A stretch of 64,000 nucleotides of DNA, from NCBI RefSeq assembly GCF_031851795.1, contig NZ_CP134696.1, positions 2,279,001-2,343,000 on the forward strand. The letters are read 5' to 3'. The notes below the pieces were generated by a model. The model was not told the origin of the DNA, made no database searches, and was given only the letters and a program-made list of their open reading frames with translations. Source of the stretch: Pontibacter sp. G13 (lineage in GTDB: Bacteria > Bacteroidota > Bacteroidia > J057). Below, piece by piece: positions 26,542 through 35,797 of this stretch (the first letter of the stretch is position 1; each line of letters starts with the position of its first letter). Made by a program: the position numbers and the translations under genes.

Positions 26542-29500
26542 TTAAAGGTTGATATCTAGTCCTCCACCGATGGTTCGTGTGGCAGGGTATTGCCCAAAAT
26601 CGACCCCACGGCTTAGATTCGAACCTGCGATCTCGGGATCGAATCCGCTGTATTTGGTCAGGGTGAATAAGTTATTGGCGTGTGCATAGAATCTGATTGA
26701 TCGAACCTTGCCGATTCGTTCCAGCCAATTCTTGGGGACATTGAACCCAATCTGAGCATTCCTGAGCCTGAAGTAGGAGCCATCCTCCATAAAGTATGTC
26801 GAGGGTCTGCTGAAGTTCCCATTCGGGTCGCTAGCAATGTTGCGGGGGTGTCGAGTTGGATTTTCGACGGTCCAGGCTTCGTAGATATCGGTGGTGGTAT
26901 TGGCATCTCCGAAGAAATTGCGCGTGTAGGCGAGATTGGCATTGAAGACATCCACGCCTTGCAATCCTTGAAACTGAAGGAGCAGATCCATCTTGCCTCC
27001 GAAATCCAGATTCACATTCAGCCCATACATCATCTTGGGCCATGGATTGCCGATGAATGTGCGATCGTGTTCCCAAGTAATCTCTCCATCTGGAACCCCG
27101 TCCGGACCACTCAGATCCTGATACATGAGGTCTCCAGGGCCGGTGCCTGCTTCCTGATAGATCCCATCTGCTGCGAATGTATTGATCGCAAATACATCGC
27201 TTTCTGAATTGAGGATCTGCTGAACCTTGAATCCATAGAAGCTGGAAATGGGCATCCCTGCTTGGGTTCTGGTCATTCCTCCGATTTGGCCGCCGCCAGA
27301 CCCTCCCGTGATGTATTCTTCGGCATTGAGCTTAAGGATCTCATTTTTCAGAAATGAAGTATTGGCACCTATCGAAAGCTTAGTCTTTCCGAACTGCTTC
27401 CGATATCGAAGGTCTAGATCCAACCCCATGTTGCGCATGGTCCCGACATTGACTTCTGGAATGATTGGATTGAAATTGTGGGTGGAGATTCCCACTGAAT
27501 AGGGAATGGGCACACCGTACAACAGATCTTTGGTATCCTTGATGTAGAAATCCATGGAGAAAGCGAGCGTTCCCTTCCAGAATTCTGCATCAAGCCCGAC
27601 ATTGGTCATTTGTACTTCTTCCCATTTGACCTCTGCATTTGGGAATCTACTGAGGTAAAATCCAGCTACTCGATCCTGCCCATTGGCATCGAAGGCATAG
27701 GAGGCGAAACGCGAGGTATAGGTTTTGGAATAAATGAAATCTCCAATTTTGTCTGAACCGAGTGTCCCCCAACTGGCACGGAGTTTCAGGTTGGATAACC
27801 AATCGACTGGCTCCAGAAACCGCTCCTCAGAGATTCGCCATGCTGCCGAGAAGGAAGGGAAGATCCCCCAGATATTTTCCGGGCTGAATTTGGGAGCAGA
27901 AGCATCTCTCCGAACATTGGCTTCGAACAGATATTTCTCCTTGAAGTTGTAGTTGATCCGGGCAAATTGCGACAGCAGTCGTTTTTGATAGACCGAATTG
28001 CGATCCGTCACATTGAACGTTCCCGTGGCTAGATTGAAGCTGCTTGCCACTTCTACCGGGAAATCCGTAGCGGTGGCATTAAAGTGCGTACTCTGAAACT
28101 GGGAAGCTTCATACCCCACCATTCCCCGAAAGAAATGATTGCCCAATTGCCGCTCATAAGTTGCGACCATGTTGGCAATAATTGTTTCGTCCTGAGCGGT
28201 GGAATATGTCAGCGAATTGATCGGATTGGCAAACGCCCCATAATCGAATCCTTCGCTAAAGGCATTCCCCAAATAAGTCATGAAGTTGTAGCCGACCCGT
28301 GCCCGGATCATCAGGCCTTTCAGGGGATTGGCTTCGGCAAACAAGTTGCCATCGATCCGATTGTATGCCCGCTTTTCGTGCCGTTGCATTTGAGAGGCGA
28401 CTGGGTTCGGACCTTGGAAATATACTGGCGCGCGCCCCCATCCACCGTAGGGATTGGTCTCATCGTAGATCGGCATGATCGGAAGGGATCGGTAAGGAAT
28501 AGCTCCTGAGTAGTTCTCATTGAAGTTGTCAATGGGATTTTCGGATACTCTTGAAATCAACACTCGTTCGCCAATTTTCAGCCAATCTGCCAACTCGAAG
28601 TCGGAATTGAATCGTAGGCTCAGACGCTGGAAGGAATTATCGATCAGAATGCCCGCCTCATCGTCATACCCCAAGGACAGGAAGTAACTGGACTTTTCCG
28701 TTCCTTTGGCGATGGAAAAATCATGGTAATGAGAAAATCCAGATCCTCCATAATAAGCGCCGAGCCAATCCGTATCATGCTCCCAATTGTCCCAAGCGGG
28801 TTCAGGGTTTTGACCAGCATTGATCCGGGATTCACGTTTGAACCTGACAAAATCTTCACTCCCTAGCAATTCAGGCAAGCGAATTGGGGAAACCTTGGCG
28901 AAAGAGCTCCGATAGGTGATATCGGTTCGGCCCGCTTTTCCTCGCTTGGTAGTGATCAAAATGACTCCATGCGCGGCTTCCGCTCCATAAATGGCTGAGG
29001 AGGCGGCATCTTTGAGGATTTCGATGGACTCAATATCGTCCAAGTTGAAATGGTTGCCGGGGCTCATCTTCATTCCATCTACAATCCACAACGGTTGGGT
29101 ATTGCCAATACTTCCGACTCCCCGTATGTGGATAGTTGGAGCGCCTCCCGGAGCACCTCCCCCCTTTGAGACCATCACACCGGATGCCATGCCCTGAAGC
29201 GCTTGATCCACCCGCACGATGGGTCGATTCTCTAGGTTTTCAGTATTCACGGAGGTGATTGCTCCTGTAAGATTGGATCGCTTCTGCTGGCCATAGCCCA
29301 CGATCACCACTTCATCCACCGATTCCACCTGAGGACTCAAAGTGATTTCTATGAGATCCTGAGCGCCAACCGGTACATCCTTGGGGGCAAACCCGATGTA
29401 GCTCACGACCAATATGTCAGCTTCGGAAACCTGTAATTGGAATTCGCCTTTTTCATCTGTGTAGGTCCCTCGGGTGGTCTCCTTCACCCGAATAGATACG

Positions 29501-29661
29501 CCAGAAAGGGGTTGATCCGCTTCCTGTGAATACACGACTCCCTGAATAAGCCTTGTTGGAGCTTGTGCAGAAAGTGTCATCGCGGTTCCCAGAATGAGGA
29601 TAAACATCCAAATACATTCTTTGGTGGGAACATGTAGTAGTTGTCTCGATAAGTGGTTCAT
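26542..29661 (-). CDS. SusC/RagA-family TonB-linked glycan transporter
   Basis: 1039 residues from the ATG at 29661. A GTG at 29685 is rejected because a promoter box lies only two bases above it and a short AGGG precedes the ATG. The protein has an export signal ending LSAQA, a carboxypeptidase-like domain (IQGVVYSQEADQPLSGVSI, VVSYIGFAPKDV), and a TonB-box-like EVVIVGYGQQKRSNLTGAI. The SusC plug signature is present (ALQGMASGVMV, IRGVGS, PLWIVDGM, DIESIEILKDAASSAIYG, GVILITTKRGK), followed by a 22-strand-type barrel. It imports oligosaccharides across the outer membrane with the adjoining SusD. First gene of the PUL operon. Confidence 0.96.
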   Translation of the reverse strand: MNHLSRQLLHVPTKECIWMFILILGTAMTLSAQAPTRLIQGVVYSQEADQPLSGVSIRVKETTRGTYTDEKGEFQLQVSEADILVVSYIGFAPKDVPVGAQDLIEITLSPQVESVDEVVIVGYGQQKRSNLTGAITSVNTENLENRPIVRVDQALQGMASGVMVSKGGGAPGGAPTIHIRGVGSIGNTQPLWIVDGMKMSPGNHFNLDDIESIEILKDAASSAIYGAEAAHGVILITTKRGKAGRTDITYRSSFAKVSPIRLPELLGSEDFVRFKRESRINAGQNPEPAWDNWEHDTDWLGAYYGGSGFSHYHDFSIAKGTEKSSYFLSLGYDDEAGILIDNSFQRLSLRFNSDFELADWLKIGERVLISRVSENPIDNFNENYSGAIPYRSLPIMPIYDETNPYGGWGRAPVYFQGPNPVASQMQRHEKRAYNRIDGNLFAEANPLKGLMIRARVGYNFMTYLGNAFSEGFDYGAFANPINSLTYSTAQDETIIANMVATYERQLGNHFFRGMVGYEASQFQSTHFNATATDFPVEVASSFNLATGTFNVTDRNSVYQKRLLSQFARINYNFKEKYLFEANVRRDASAPKFSPENIWGIFPSFSAAWRISEERFLEPVDWLSNLKLRASWGTLGSDKIGDFIYSKTYTSRFASYAFDANGQDRVAGFYLSRFPNAEVKWEEVQMTNVGLDAEFWKGTLAFSMDFYIKDTKDLLYGVPIPYSVGISTHNFNPIIPEVNVGTMRNMGLDLDLRYRKQFGKTKLSIGANTSFLKNEILKLNAEEYITGGSGGGQIGGMTRTQAGMPISSFYGFKVQQILNSESDVFAINTFAADGIYQEAGTGPGDLMYQDLSGPDGVPDGEITWEHDRTFIGNPWPKMMYGLNVNLDFGGKMDLLLQFQGLQGVDVFNANLAYTRNFFGDANTTTDIYEAWTVENPTRHPRNIASDPNGNFSRPSTYFMEDGSYFRLRNAQIGFNVPKNWLERIGKVRSIRFYAHANNLFTLTKYSGFDPEIAGSNLSRGVDFGQYPATRTIGGGLDINL

Positions 29662-29686
29662 AATCCCTGAGTAGATTTGAATCACT

Positions 29687-29694
29687 CAAAACTA
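29687..29694 (-). promoter_or_regulatory. Candidate -7 promoter box of the SusC operon
   Basis: TAGTTTTG on the minus strand fits TAnnTTTG and lies 25 bases before the susC ATG. Transcription would start near 29681. The -33 region is not recognisable, which suits a promoter that needs an activator. Confidence 0.5.
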
Positions 29695-29719
29695 TATGGG
29701 ATCAGGCCATTGAATAGGG

Positions 29720-29732
29720 GAAAAATTCCACA
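29720..29732 (+). promoter_or_regulatory. Operator-like motif copy 1 upstream of susC
   Basis: GAAAAATTCCACA, a degenerate copy of the element found at 29764-29794 and 29889. It sits about 40 bases upstream of the predicted susC transcription start, a usual place for an activator. Confidence 0.4.
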
Positions 29733-29763
29733 AAAAGGCAGAACAATCGGACGGTTGGCTAGG

Positions 29764-29794
29764 TGTCCTATTTTTCAGGGAGAAAAATAGGACA
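29764..29794. promoter_or_regulatory. Perfect inverted repeat upstream of susC
   Basis: TGTCCTATTTTTC (29764-29776) and GAAAAATAGGACA (29782-29794) are perfect 13-base inverted copies around AGGGA. The half-site recurs at 29720 and 29889. It is a candidate binding site for the AraC domain of the PUL hybrid regulator (inference). It could alternatively act as a terminator for the upstream regulator transcript. Confidence 0.55.
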
Positions 29795-29888
29795 TACAAA
29801 TTTTTGCAAAAATTAATGAGGGCTAAAAAATCGGCCTTCATTGAGCAGGATGGCATGATTCAAGGAAATATGCAGTGTTGTGTATGGG

Positions 29889-29901
29889 GAAAAATTGGAC
29901 A
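29889..29901 (+). promoter_or_regulatory. Operator-like motif copy 3 upstream of susC
   Basis: GAAAAATTGGACA, which differs from the half-site GAAAAATAGGACA at one base. It lies about 205 bases upstream of the predicted susC transcription start. Confidence 0.4.
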
Positions 29902-30002
29902 TTGAATCTGGCAATTGATTTACATTTTTTCGACAGGATTTTCCGCGATTTTAGCTTTCGTGTCGGTCCACGAAGATGCATTTCCCTCAATTTCGAGTAA
30001 GC

Positions 30003-30034
30003 AACAAGAAAGCCGCCTCCATTCAGAAGCGGCA
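30003..30034 (-). terminator. Rho-independent terminator
   Basis: On the minus strand GCCGCTTC-TGAATG-GAGGCGGC forms an 8-bp stem with one wobble pair, followed by TTTCTTGTT. It ends the NarL-type regulator transcript before the PUL. Confidence 0.7.
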
Positions 30035-30077
30035 GATCATTTTTGGTAGGTGAGAGCATGGGTGCTACCCGATCCAC

Positions 30078-30749
30078 TCATTCATCGAGGGTATCCAGAT
30101 TATCGAGGTCCACATACCCCAATCTGATCGCTTCTCGGACGAGTGCTGCTGCATTCCGGACCCCAAACTTAGCCATGAGATTTTTGCGGTACTCCCTGAC
30201 TGTGGTTGCTTGAATATCCAGAATATTGGCGATGTCAGGGCTGGTATACCCTTCGACAATGTGCTTGAGTACTTTTCGTTCCTGGCCAGTGAGTGCGATC
30301 TCAATCCGCTCTGGCTTGTCGGCTTTCGACTTCTCCAGTTCGATTTTTTTCATGATGCTTTCTTCATATACGTGGGCGCCCCGATATACCTTTTTGATCG
30401 CCTGAATGATATCACGCCCTTTTGCTTCCTTCAATAGATATCCTCCCACATCTAAATTGAGAAATTCCATGGCCATCTGCGGTTCGTTGGAAACGGTCAA
30501 CATGAGAATTTCACAGTTAGGAAACGAACTGATGATTTTGGGAGCAGTCTCTAAGCCATTCATGACAGGCATGCTGATATCCAGCAAGACAATGTCTGCA
30601 TTTTGGCTACTGAGGAAAGCCAGTGCTTCAGCACCATTTCCTGCCATTCCGACTACTTCAATTTCATCGTCCATCTCTAGGGTCATCTGTAACCCATCAC
30701 GATAGATGGGATGATCATCTACGAGAAGTACTTGAATCTTATCAGGCAT
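30078..30749 (-). CDS. NarL/FixJ-family response regulator
   Basis: 223 residues. The receiver has LLVDDHPIYRDGL, Asp57 in IVLLDISMPVMNG and Lys in GYLLKEAKG. The LuxR-type helix-turn-helix reads LTGQERKVLKHIVEGYTSPDIANILDIQATTVREYRKNLMAKFGV. It lies downstream of the TPR histidine kinase at 31553 on the same strand, but with an 800-base gap, so pairing is likely yet not proven. The regulator resembles the one at 11664. It is upstream of the PUL on the same strand with a terminator between, so a role in PUL control is not indicated. Confidence 0.9.
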   Translation of the reverse strand: MPDKIQVLLVDDHPIYRDGLQMTLEMDDEIEVVGMAGNGAEALAFLSSQNADIVLLDISMPVMNGLETAPKIISSFPNCEILMLTVSNEPQMAMEFLNLDVGGYLLKEAKGRDIIQAIKKVYRGAHVYEESIMKKIELEKSKADKPERIEIALTGQERKVLKHIVEGYTSPDIANILDIQATTVREYRKNLMAKFGVRNAAALVREAIRLGYVDLDNLDTLDE

Positions 30750-31552
30750 ATTTATAGGAAACTAAACGATGATACGTGAATCTGATAAAGTGACCAGCGC
30801 GTTGAAAATATCTTGGTCCCTTTCGCCAACTGTTCCGAAAAGCATGACACATCGCAATTCCATATTATTCAATAACCTAATTATATCCAACTTGCGGGTA
30901 CATTTTACCCGGATATCCCCTGATTGAGTAGGTGGATCATTCCATCTCAGGCTACTCCCCTCTTCTCTCTGCGAAAAGTTGGATAGGCCCAGACCAGTCG
31001 GCTTTTCTCAAGCTGTACTTGAGGGTTGCGAACTGATCTGGTACCGGACGACTAATTGGATCCTGAATTTGATTACGTCCATACATCATTCATTCACAGA
31101 ATAATGGGTAATTGAATAGAAATGGATTAAGCTGATTCATCCTAGAAAATAGGGGGGAGTGCCAAACAAGTCACCCTCCCCCACGATTCAAGAAATGGTA
31201 CTCTTAAATGGAAGTGCAGGCTTGTCTTGAGTGTCTTTGTGCCACGCTATTCATAGACGATTTTGGTTGTGCTTGACGCTTGCAAATTGCCCAAACGACC
31301 TCATTCACACCATCCCCAATTTTGCTCGATTGCCCCCCCATATTGAGGGTGGAATCCGAACGAGGGTCTCGCCATTACAATACTCACCATTCAATCCCAT
31401 CAGGTGCAAGATCTTTTATCTTTCCTTCACATGATCAAATAGCAAGATTTGACAGAATATTACCACCCCGCGAATGGTAATAAAGTGCCTCCAATGGGCG
31501 GAGTCTCCCTACGAATGGGGGATTGTAGGTTGGAGAAGAGCGTTTCAGGAGA
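30750..31552. other. Intergenic region between regulator and kinase
   Basis: About 800 bases without a credible gene. It holds a G-rich/C-rich hairpin (31152-31182) and a short inverted repeat TATTACCA/TGGTAATA at 31458-31482. Two overlapping plus-strand frames near 31231-31480 have no family-like sequence and were not called. Confidence 0.45.
31152..31182 (-). terminator. Possible terminator downstream of TPR kinase
   Basis: GGGGGGAGTG and CACCCTCCCCC pair with a small bulge around CCAAACAAGT. The minus-strand continuation is TATTTTC. It lies 370 bases beyond the kinase stop, so it may instead belong to an untranslated leader of the regulator gene. Confidence 0.4.
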
Positions 31553-33481
31553 TTAGTCCAGATCTGCGATCCAGCCAAGGTCATCAGTGGGTTTAGCTCC
31601 TTCGGGATGCCAGTTTCCTTGAACTCGGATACAGGTGCCTGCTCCCGGCGAGGTTTTCAGGTCATATTGAGCGCCCAGTCGTCTCACACGAGCATCCAAG
31701 GTCATGAAGCCTATTCCATCCCCTTCCGAGGCTTTTGCGGGATCAAAGCCTTTGCCATCATCGGTAATTTCGAGCGTTAGGATCTCGTCGGAGCGATCCA
31801 AAAAGATGATCACTTGGTTGGGATCGGCATGCTTGATCGCATTTTGGAGGGAAGATTCGATGATTCGATAGAGATCGATCTTGGCCCATTTGGCCATCGG
31901 ATCTGTCCAACTTCCGGTAACTCTCAACTCCAGCTTGAATGGCAATGCCTCGGCCTTTCTATCCAGGAGAGCTTGGGTAGCTTGCGGGAGGCTCAGGTAG
32001 TTCAGTGAGCTAGAAAAAAGGTCATGGGACATATTCCGCACACGCTGAGAAGTTTGCTGGGTATAGTCTTTCACCTTTCCCCAAAGCTCATCGGAAGCGG
32101 TCCCGGATTGTAAAATCTCGAGATACCTACTGATGCCCAATATGTCGGGCGCAACAGAATCATGTAGATCTTCGGCAATCTCTTTTCGCTCTTTTTCCTG
32201 CGCGACATGAAGCGCATGAAGCACTCGTTCTTTATTCAAGGTCTTCATTTCACTAACGGCCAATTTCATCTTTTGCCGATTCCAGCCTATCCAACCAGCT
32301 GAAAGTGCGAATATCAAGAGCATGATAGTGCCTCCAATCCCCTGCCAGAGTCTCAGCTCCTTTTGCTTTTGCTTAGCATGGACCCTGGCTATGTCGGTTT
32401 CATGTTTGGCGATAGCATCCTGCGAATTCATATACATGACAGAGTCTTTGGCATCCGAATGATAGTAGAGATACAATAGTGCGCTATCCATTTCTCCCAG
32501 TTCTTCCCACGCCGCTCCCGAAACCCAGTACACCGTCTCCAATATCCTGTAATCTTGAATGTTTGCACACACACTCGCTAGCTTATTCAAATCAGTGGAG
32601 ACAGACAGAGAGTCATAGTCCCCCATGAGATCTCGCTGAATCTTCGCATTGAGGTATGAAAGGATATTCAGCTCTAACTGACCGTAGTATTGAAAATCTC
32701 CTGCCTCCATGATTTGCTCTACCTCATCTAGAATGGGTTCATAATCCTCTATCGAGGAACTATCCAAAACATGGACCTGAAGTTGTAAGAGCAACATGTC
32801 CAACAACTGTAAGGAGTCTCCAAATGAGCGCACACATTCCTCCAAGGCCTTAGCTCTTCTCAACACCTCTTCATGGTTTTCGGTTACCACCAAGTATCCC
32901 ATCATCCCTACCCTTGCCCGAATGGACACCCAGGTGCATCCCTTGCTTCGGGAAATGACGGATTCAAAAGCTTCTTTGGCGAATTCCTCCTGGTAGTTGG
33001 CCATATACATATCCGCTATGACCAACTGCATAGAATCTACCAGTCCTTGGCAGCATTCGACCATAGAACGGTTGGCCTCCCAAAGCGATGCGTAGTGAAA
33101 AGCAGAATCCAACTCGTAAATATTCGAATAGAAGGAAATAGCCGAACCATACGCTCTTAGAGCCTCACGCTCATTGGAAGATTTCACTCGAATATGAAAA
33201 GCCCGATTCATGTAGGAATAGCCAATTTGTGGCTCATCGGTATTTGAATATAGGTAAGCCAGACACACTGAGGCGTATGCCACCGCAGTCGAATCTCCTT
33301 GAGAGACAGCCAGATTTAAGCCCTGGGTCCCAAAAGTCAGTCCAGCATCAATATCAAAACTCTCCTCCAATGCAGCCCAAGCTGAATCCACTAGAATCCT
33401 CGCGTCTTGGTCGGGAGACTGTCCCGCTATAGATCCCAATCCGAGGAACAGAAATCCTAAGCTGGCAAACAAGCTTTTCAT
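31553..33481 (-). CDS. TPR-domain sensor histidine kinase (HisKA_3 type)
   Basis: 642 residues. A signal peptide ends near GSIAGQ, then an extracytoplasmic helical region with TPR-like repeats (about 30-370), a membrane helix (IGGTIMLLIFALSAGWIGW, about 383-401) and a coiled coil. The dimerisation/phosphorylation box is EIAEDLHDSVAPDILG with His440, as in NarX/DesK-type kinases. The ATPase has SSLQNAIKHA, ITDDGKGFD and GDGIGFMTLDARVRRLG. The usual partner would be a NarL-type regulator such as the one at 30078. It is paralogous to the next kinase: both share WAKxDLYRIIE and a C-terminal tail ending KPTDDLGWIADLD or its variant. Confidence 0.92.
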   Translation of the reverse strand: MKSLFASLGFLFLGLGSIAGQSPDQDARILVDSAWAALEESFDIDAGLTFGTQGLNLAVSQGDSTAVAYASVCLAYLYSNTDEPQIGYSYMNRAFHIRVKSSNEREALRAYGSAISFYSNIYELDSAFHYASLWEANRSMVECCQGLVDSMQLVIADMYMANYQEEFAKEAFESVISRSKGCTWVSIRARVGMMGYLVVTENHEEVLRRAKALEECVRSFGDSLQLLDMLLLQLQVHVLDSSSIEDYEPILDEVEQIMEAGDFQYYGQLELNILSYLNAKIQRDLMGDYDSLSVSTDLNKLASVCANIQDYRILETVYWVSGAAWEELGEMDSALLYLYYHSDAKDSVMYMNSQDAIAKHETDIARVHAKQKQKELRLWQGIGGTIMLLIFALSAGWIGWNRQKMKLAVSEMKTLNKERVLHALHVAQEKERKEIAEDLHDSVAPDILGISRYLEILQSGTASDELWGKVKDYTQQTSQRVRNMSHDLFSSSLNYLSLPQATQALLDRKAEALPFKLELRVTGSWTDPMAKWAKIDLYRIIESSLQNAIKHADPNQVIIFLDRSDEILTLEITDDGKGFDPAKASEGDGIGFMTLDARVRRLGAQYDLKTSPGAGTCIRVQGNWHPEGAKPTDDLGWIADLD

Positions 33482-33644
33482 GAACAGGTATTTTGGGTGG
33501 GAAGGTAGTTGATGCTAGAAAGCATCGAAATTAAACGATTTCAGGAAATACACTCTATGATAAATAATTATCGTATATGATCCATCTCCATCACCCATTT
33601 GAGGGGCGTATTACCATGCGCATGGCAGCCTGATTAGACATACA

Positions 33645-33678
33645 AAAAACCGAGCCTGAATCATCAAGCTCGGTTTTT
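33645..33678 (-). terminator. Rho-independent terminator
   Basis: AAAAACCGAGC and GCTCGGTTTTT form a perfect 11-bp stem with a 12-base loop. The minus strand continues into T residues. It ends the transcript of the 652-residue kinase. Confidence 0.9.
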
Positions 33679-33715
33679 CGGGAATTTCGCGAAAAGCCCT
33701 TGATTTGGGTGGTCC

Positions 33716-35674
33716 TTATAAATTCGCCAGTGAATCTAGATTGTCACTGGGTTTGCTCTCCGGGTCAGGCCATGGGCAGGTAATAGAAATGGAGGTTCCT
33801 TTTCCGATTTCCGGATCGATGGAATACGTACCACGAAGCCTATCTACTCTGTCAGCAAGGGTCAACATGCCGATACCGTCGCTTTCCTTTGCTTTTTCTT
33901 TATCAAATCCCCGCCCATTGTCTTCGATCAGGACTGTCAATTCATGATCCCGACAGACGAGCAAGATGGAGATCAAATCTGCCTGGGCATACTTTTGCGC
34001 ATTGTTGAGGGAAGTTTCTATGATTCGGTAGAGATCCACCTTGGCCCATTCAGCCATCGGTTTTTCCCAATTTCCCTCAATCACCAGCTCAGTTGGGGTT
34101 CCGGCACCTTCGTTTCGATCTGAGAGCTCCTTTACAGCCTCTGGGAAGCCGAGGGATTCAAAAGCCCCAGCATACAATTCATGGGAAAGCTCTCGAATAG
34201 TCTGAAGTGCGCCATCTAGCAGGTCGATAGATTTATCATAGCGTTCATCTTCGAGCTGATATTGGTCCCTGAAGAAATCGAAACGCTGGGAAAGAGAGCC
34301 CAAAGTCGCCGCAACACTGTCGTGCAACAAGCCCGAGATACGCTTCCTTTCCTGTTCTTGAGACTCTCTCAAGGCTTTCAGAACTCGAGAAGCTCCGAGC
34401 ATTTTGAGTTTATTGATCGATGCATTCACCTTGAGTCGCTCCTCTCTTCTTTTGATCTTCAGGCCCCACAAAATGCCACTAAATGCCAGAATCACGAATA
34501 TGATTCCAGCTATGGCGACTTGGTTTTGCCTGTCTTTGGCATCGTTTGCTTCTTTTAGCCTATCATTTTTCTTCCAAAGCCTTATGCTTTCATTCCTTTC
34601 GGAAAGCAATAATTTCCTATCATCCCATATGCTATCCTGAAGAATTAATGCAGTTTCAAAGAACACATTCGCTTTTTCAATATTTCCTAAATCTCTATGC
34701 AGGTTTCCGATATGTTCAAAAAGGCTTTTCTGATTTTCCAAGACTAACACATTGGTTGAAATCTCTGAGTATGAGATTCCATTTACTATGTCTAGGGCAG
34801 ACAATGAATCTTTTTTTATATAAAGAAAATACTTAGCAATACTAATATTTGCCTGATAATACGATTCATAAGTATCGTAATACCCATCATATTCTTGAAT
34901 AAGAAGTCTCATTTCCTCAAAAGCCTCCTCGGCAGCACTTGAATTTCCATAGCCTTCGAAATACATGGACAATTGTGTATTTAAGGCTTTTAGTAGGCTG
35001 CTTGAATCACCCAAAGCTCGTGCACAGGCAAGGTGACGGTCCAAGATTTTGTATTTCTTATCGTTTTCCTTGAGGAAGGAATCATTCTGAGAGTTTAGGA
35101 AGTTATCTATGATTCCAGATGCAGCCATGAATGTGGGATTTGCACATTCTGAATTACGATTCAAAACCCTTAAAAAGCACGCGTTCCCAATGTCTTCCTG
35201 ATAGTTGCGAGAATAATATAAGCCAATATTTACCTCCACCGTATCTTTTAGGCCCAATTCGGACTCTAATATTCCTAGCTCTTCCAGTTCTCCATAAAAA
35301 TACTCTACAGAATCCATTTCCCCTCTCAATTCGAGTACCTGAAAATAAAATAAGTACCCTAAAATTTGATCCCTTGGATCGGAGGAATTCTTCCTCAAAT
35401 GGAAAGCTTTATTGCCATGATAATTCATGGAATCATATTCCTCTTTTCCTAACCAAAGATAAAAGAGCGCAACGTGAAATTCTGAAACCTGAAACGCATC
35501 ACCGCATTCAACAACAATTGAGAGTCCGTTTTTGGCGTTCCGTAAGGCTTCATCAATTTCTCCTTTACCCCTTAATCGGTAGATTTCCTTTAGGTCTGCT
35601 GAAAAATCACATGCATAAGTATGCTGGAAACCCACCAACAGAATCGTCAATATTATCAGACAAAAATGCTTCAT
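33716..35674 (-). CDS. TPR-domain sensor histidine kinase (HisKA_3 type), A/T-rich sensor half
   Basis: 652 residues. The signal peptide ends around HTYACD. TPR-like helices fill about 25-370 (LRNAKNGLSIVVECGD; IGNLHRDLGNIEKANVFFETALILQ), followed by a membrane helix (VAIAGIIFVILAFSGILWGL), coiled coil and H-box RISGLLHDSVAATLGSL with His451. The ATPase has TSLNNAQKYA, IEDNGRGFD and SDGIGMLTLADRVDRLRG. The kinase half aligns well with the neighbour at 31553, whereas the sensor half does not. DNA encoding the sensor half is visibly A/T-rich (12 G/C of 60 at 34801-34860, against 27 of 60 at 33841-33900), suggesting a recent domain exchange. Cognate regulator unknown. Confidence 0.9.
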   Translation of the reverse strand: MKHFCLIILTILLVGFQHTYACDFSADLKEIYRLRGKGEIDEALRNAKNGLSIVVECGDAFQVSEFHVALFYLWLGKEEYDSMNYHGNKAFHLRKNSSDPRDQILGYLFYFQVLELRGEMDSVEYFYGELEELGILESELGLKDTVEVNIGLYYSRNYQEDIGNACFLRVLNRNSECANPTFMAASGIIDNFLNSQNDSFLKENDKKYKILDRHLACARALGDSSSLLKALNTQLSMYFEGYGNSSAAEEAFEEMRLLIQEYDGYYDTYESYYQANISIAKYFLYIKKDSLSALDIVNGISYSEISTNVLVLENQKSLFEHIGNLHRDLGNIEKANVFFETALILQDSIWDDRKLLLSERNESIRLWKKNDRLKEANDAKDRQNQVAIAGIIFVILAFSGILWGLKIKRREERLKVNASINKLKMLGASRVLKALRESQEQERKRISGLLHDSVAATLGSLSQRFDFFRDQYQLEDERYDKSIDLLDGALQTIRELSHELYAGAFESLGFPEAVKELSDRNEGAGTPTELVIEGNWEKPMAEWAKVDLYRIIETSLNNAQKYAQADLISILLVCRDHELTVLIEDNGRGFDKEKAKESDGIGMLTLADRVDRLRGTYSIDPEIGKGTSISITCPWPDPESKPSDNLDSLANL

Positions 35675-35752
35675 ACCGCATTGATTTTAGAAAAAATTCA
35701 ACCAGAAATAGGCTATACGATAATTGATTGGATACAAATAAATCCCTTTTCA

Positions 35753-35788
35753 GGAAAAAAGCATACCCCACAAAATTACGGGGCATGC
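35753..35788 (-). terminator. Rho-independent terminator
   Basis: On the minus strand GCATGCCCC...GGGGTATGC forms a stem with one wobble pair, followed directly by TTTTTT. It ends the two-gene unit of the 888- and 231-residue proteins. Confidence 0.9.
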
Positions 35789-35797
35789 TAATATCTA

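Noticed and set aside
29662-29685. Longer SusC start at the GTG at 29685
   Set aside because: A TAnnTTTG box at 29687-29694 would place the transcript start downstream of this codon, and an AGGG precedes the ATG at 29661.
31231-31480. Small plus-strand open frames in the gap after the NarL-type regulator
   Set aside because: Short, overlapping in two frames, with no recognisable motif or ribosome binding site.
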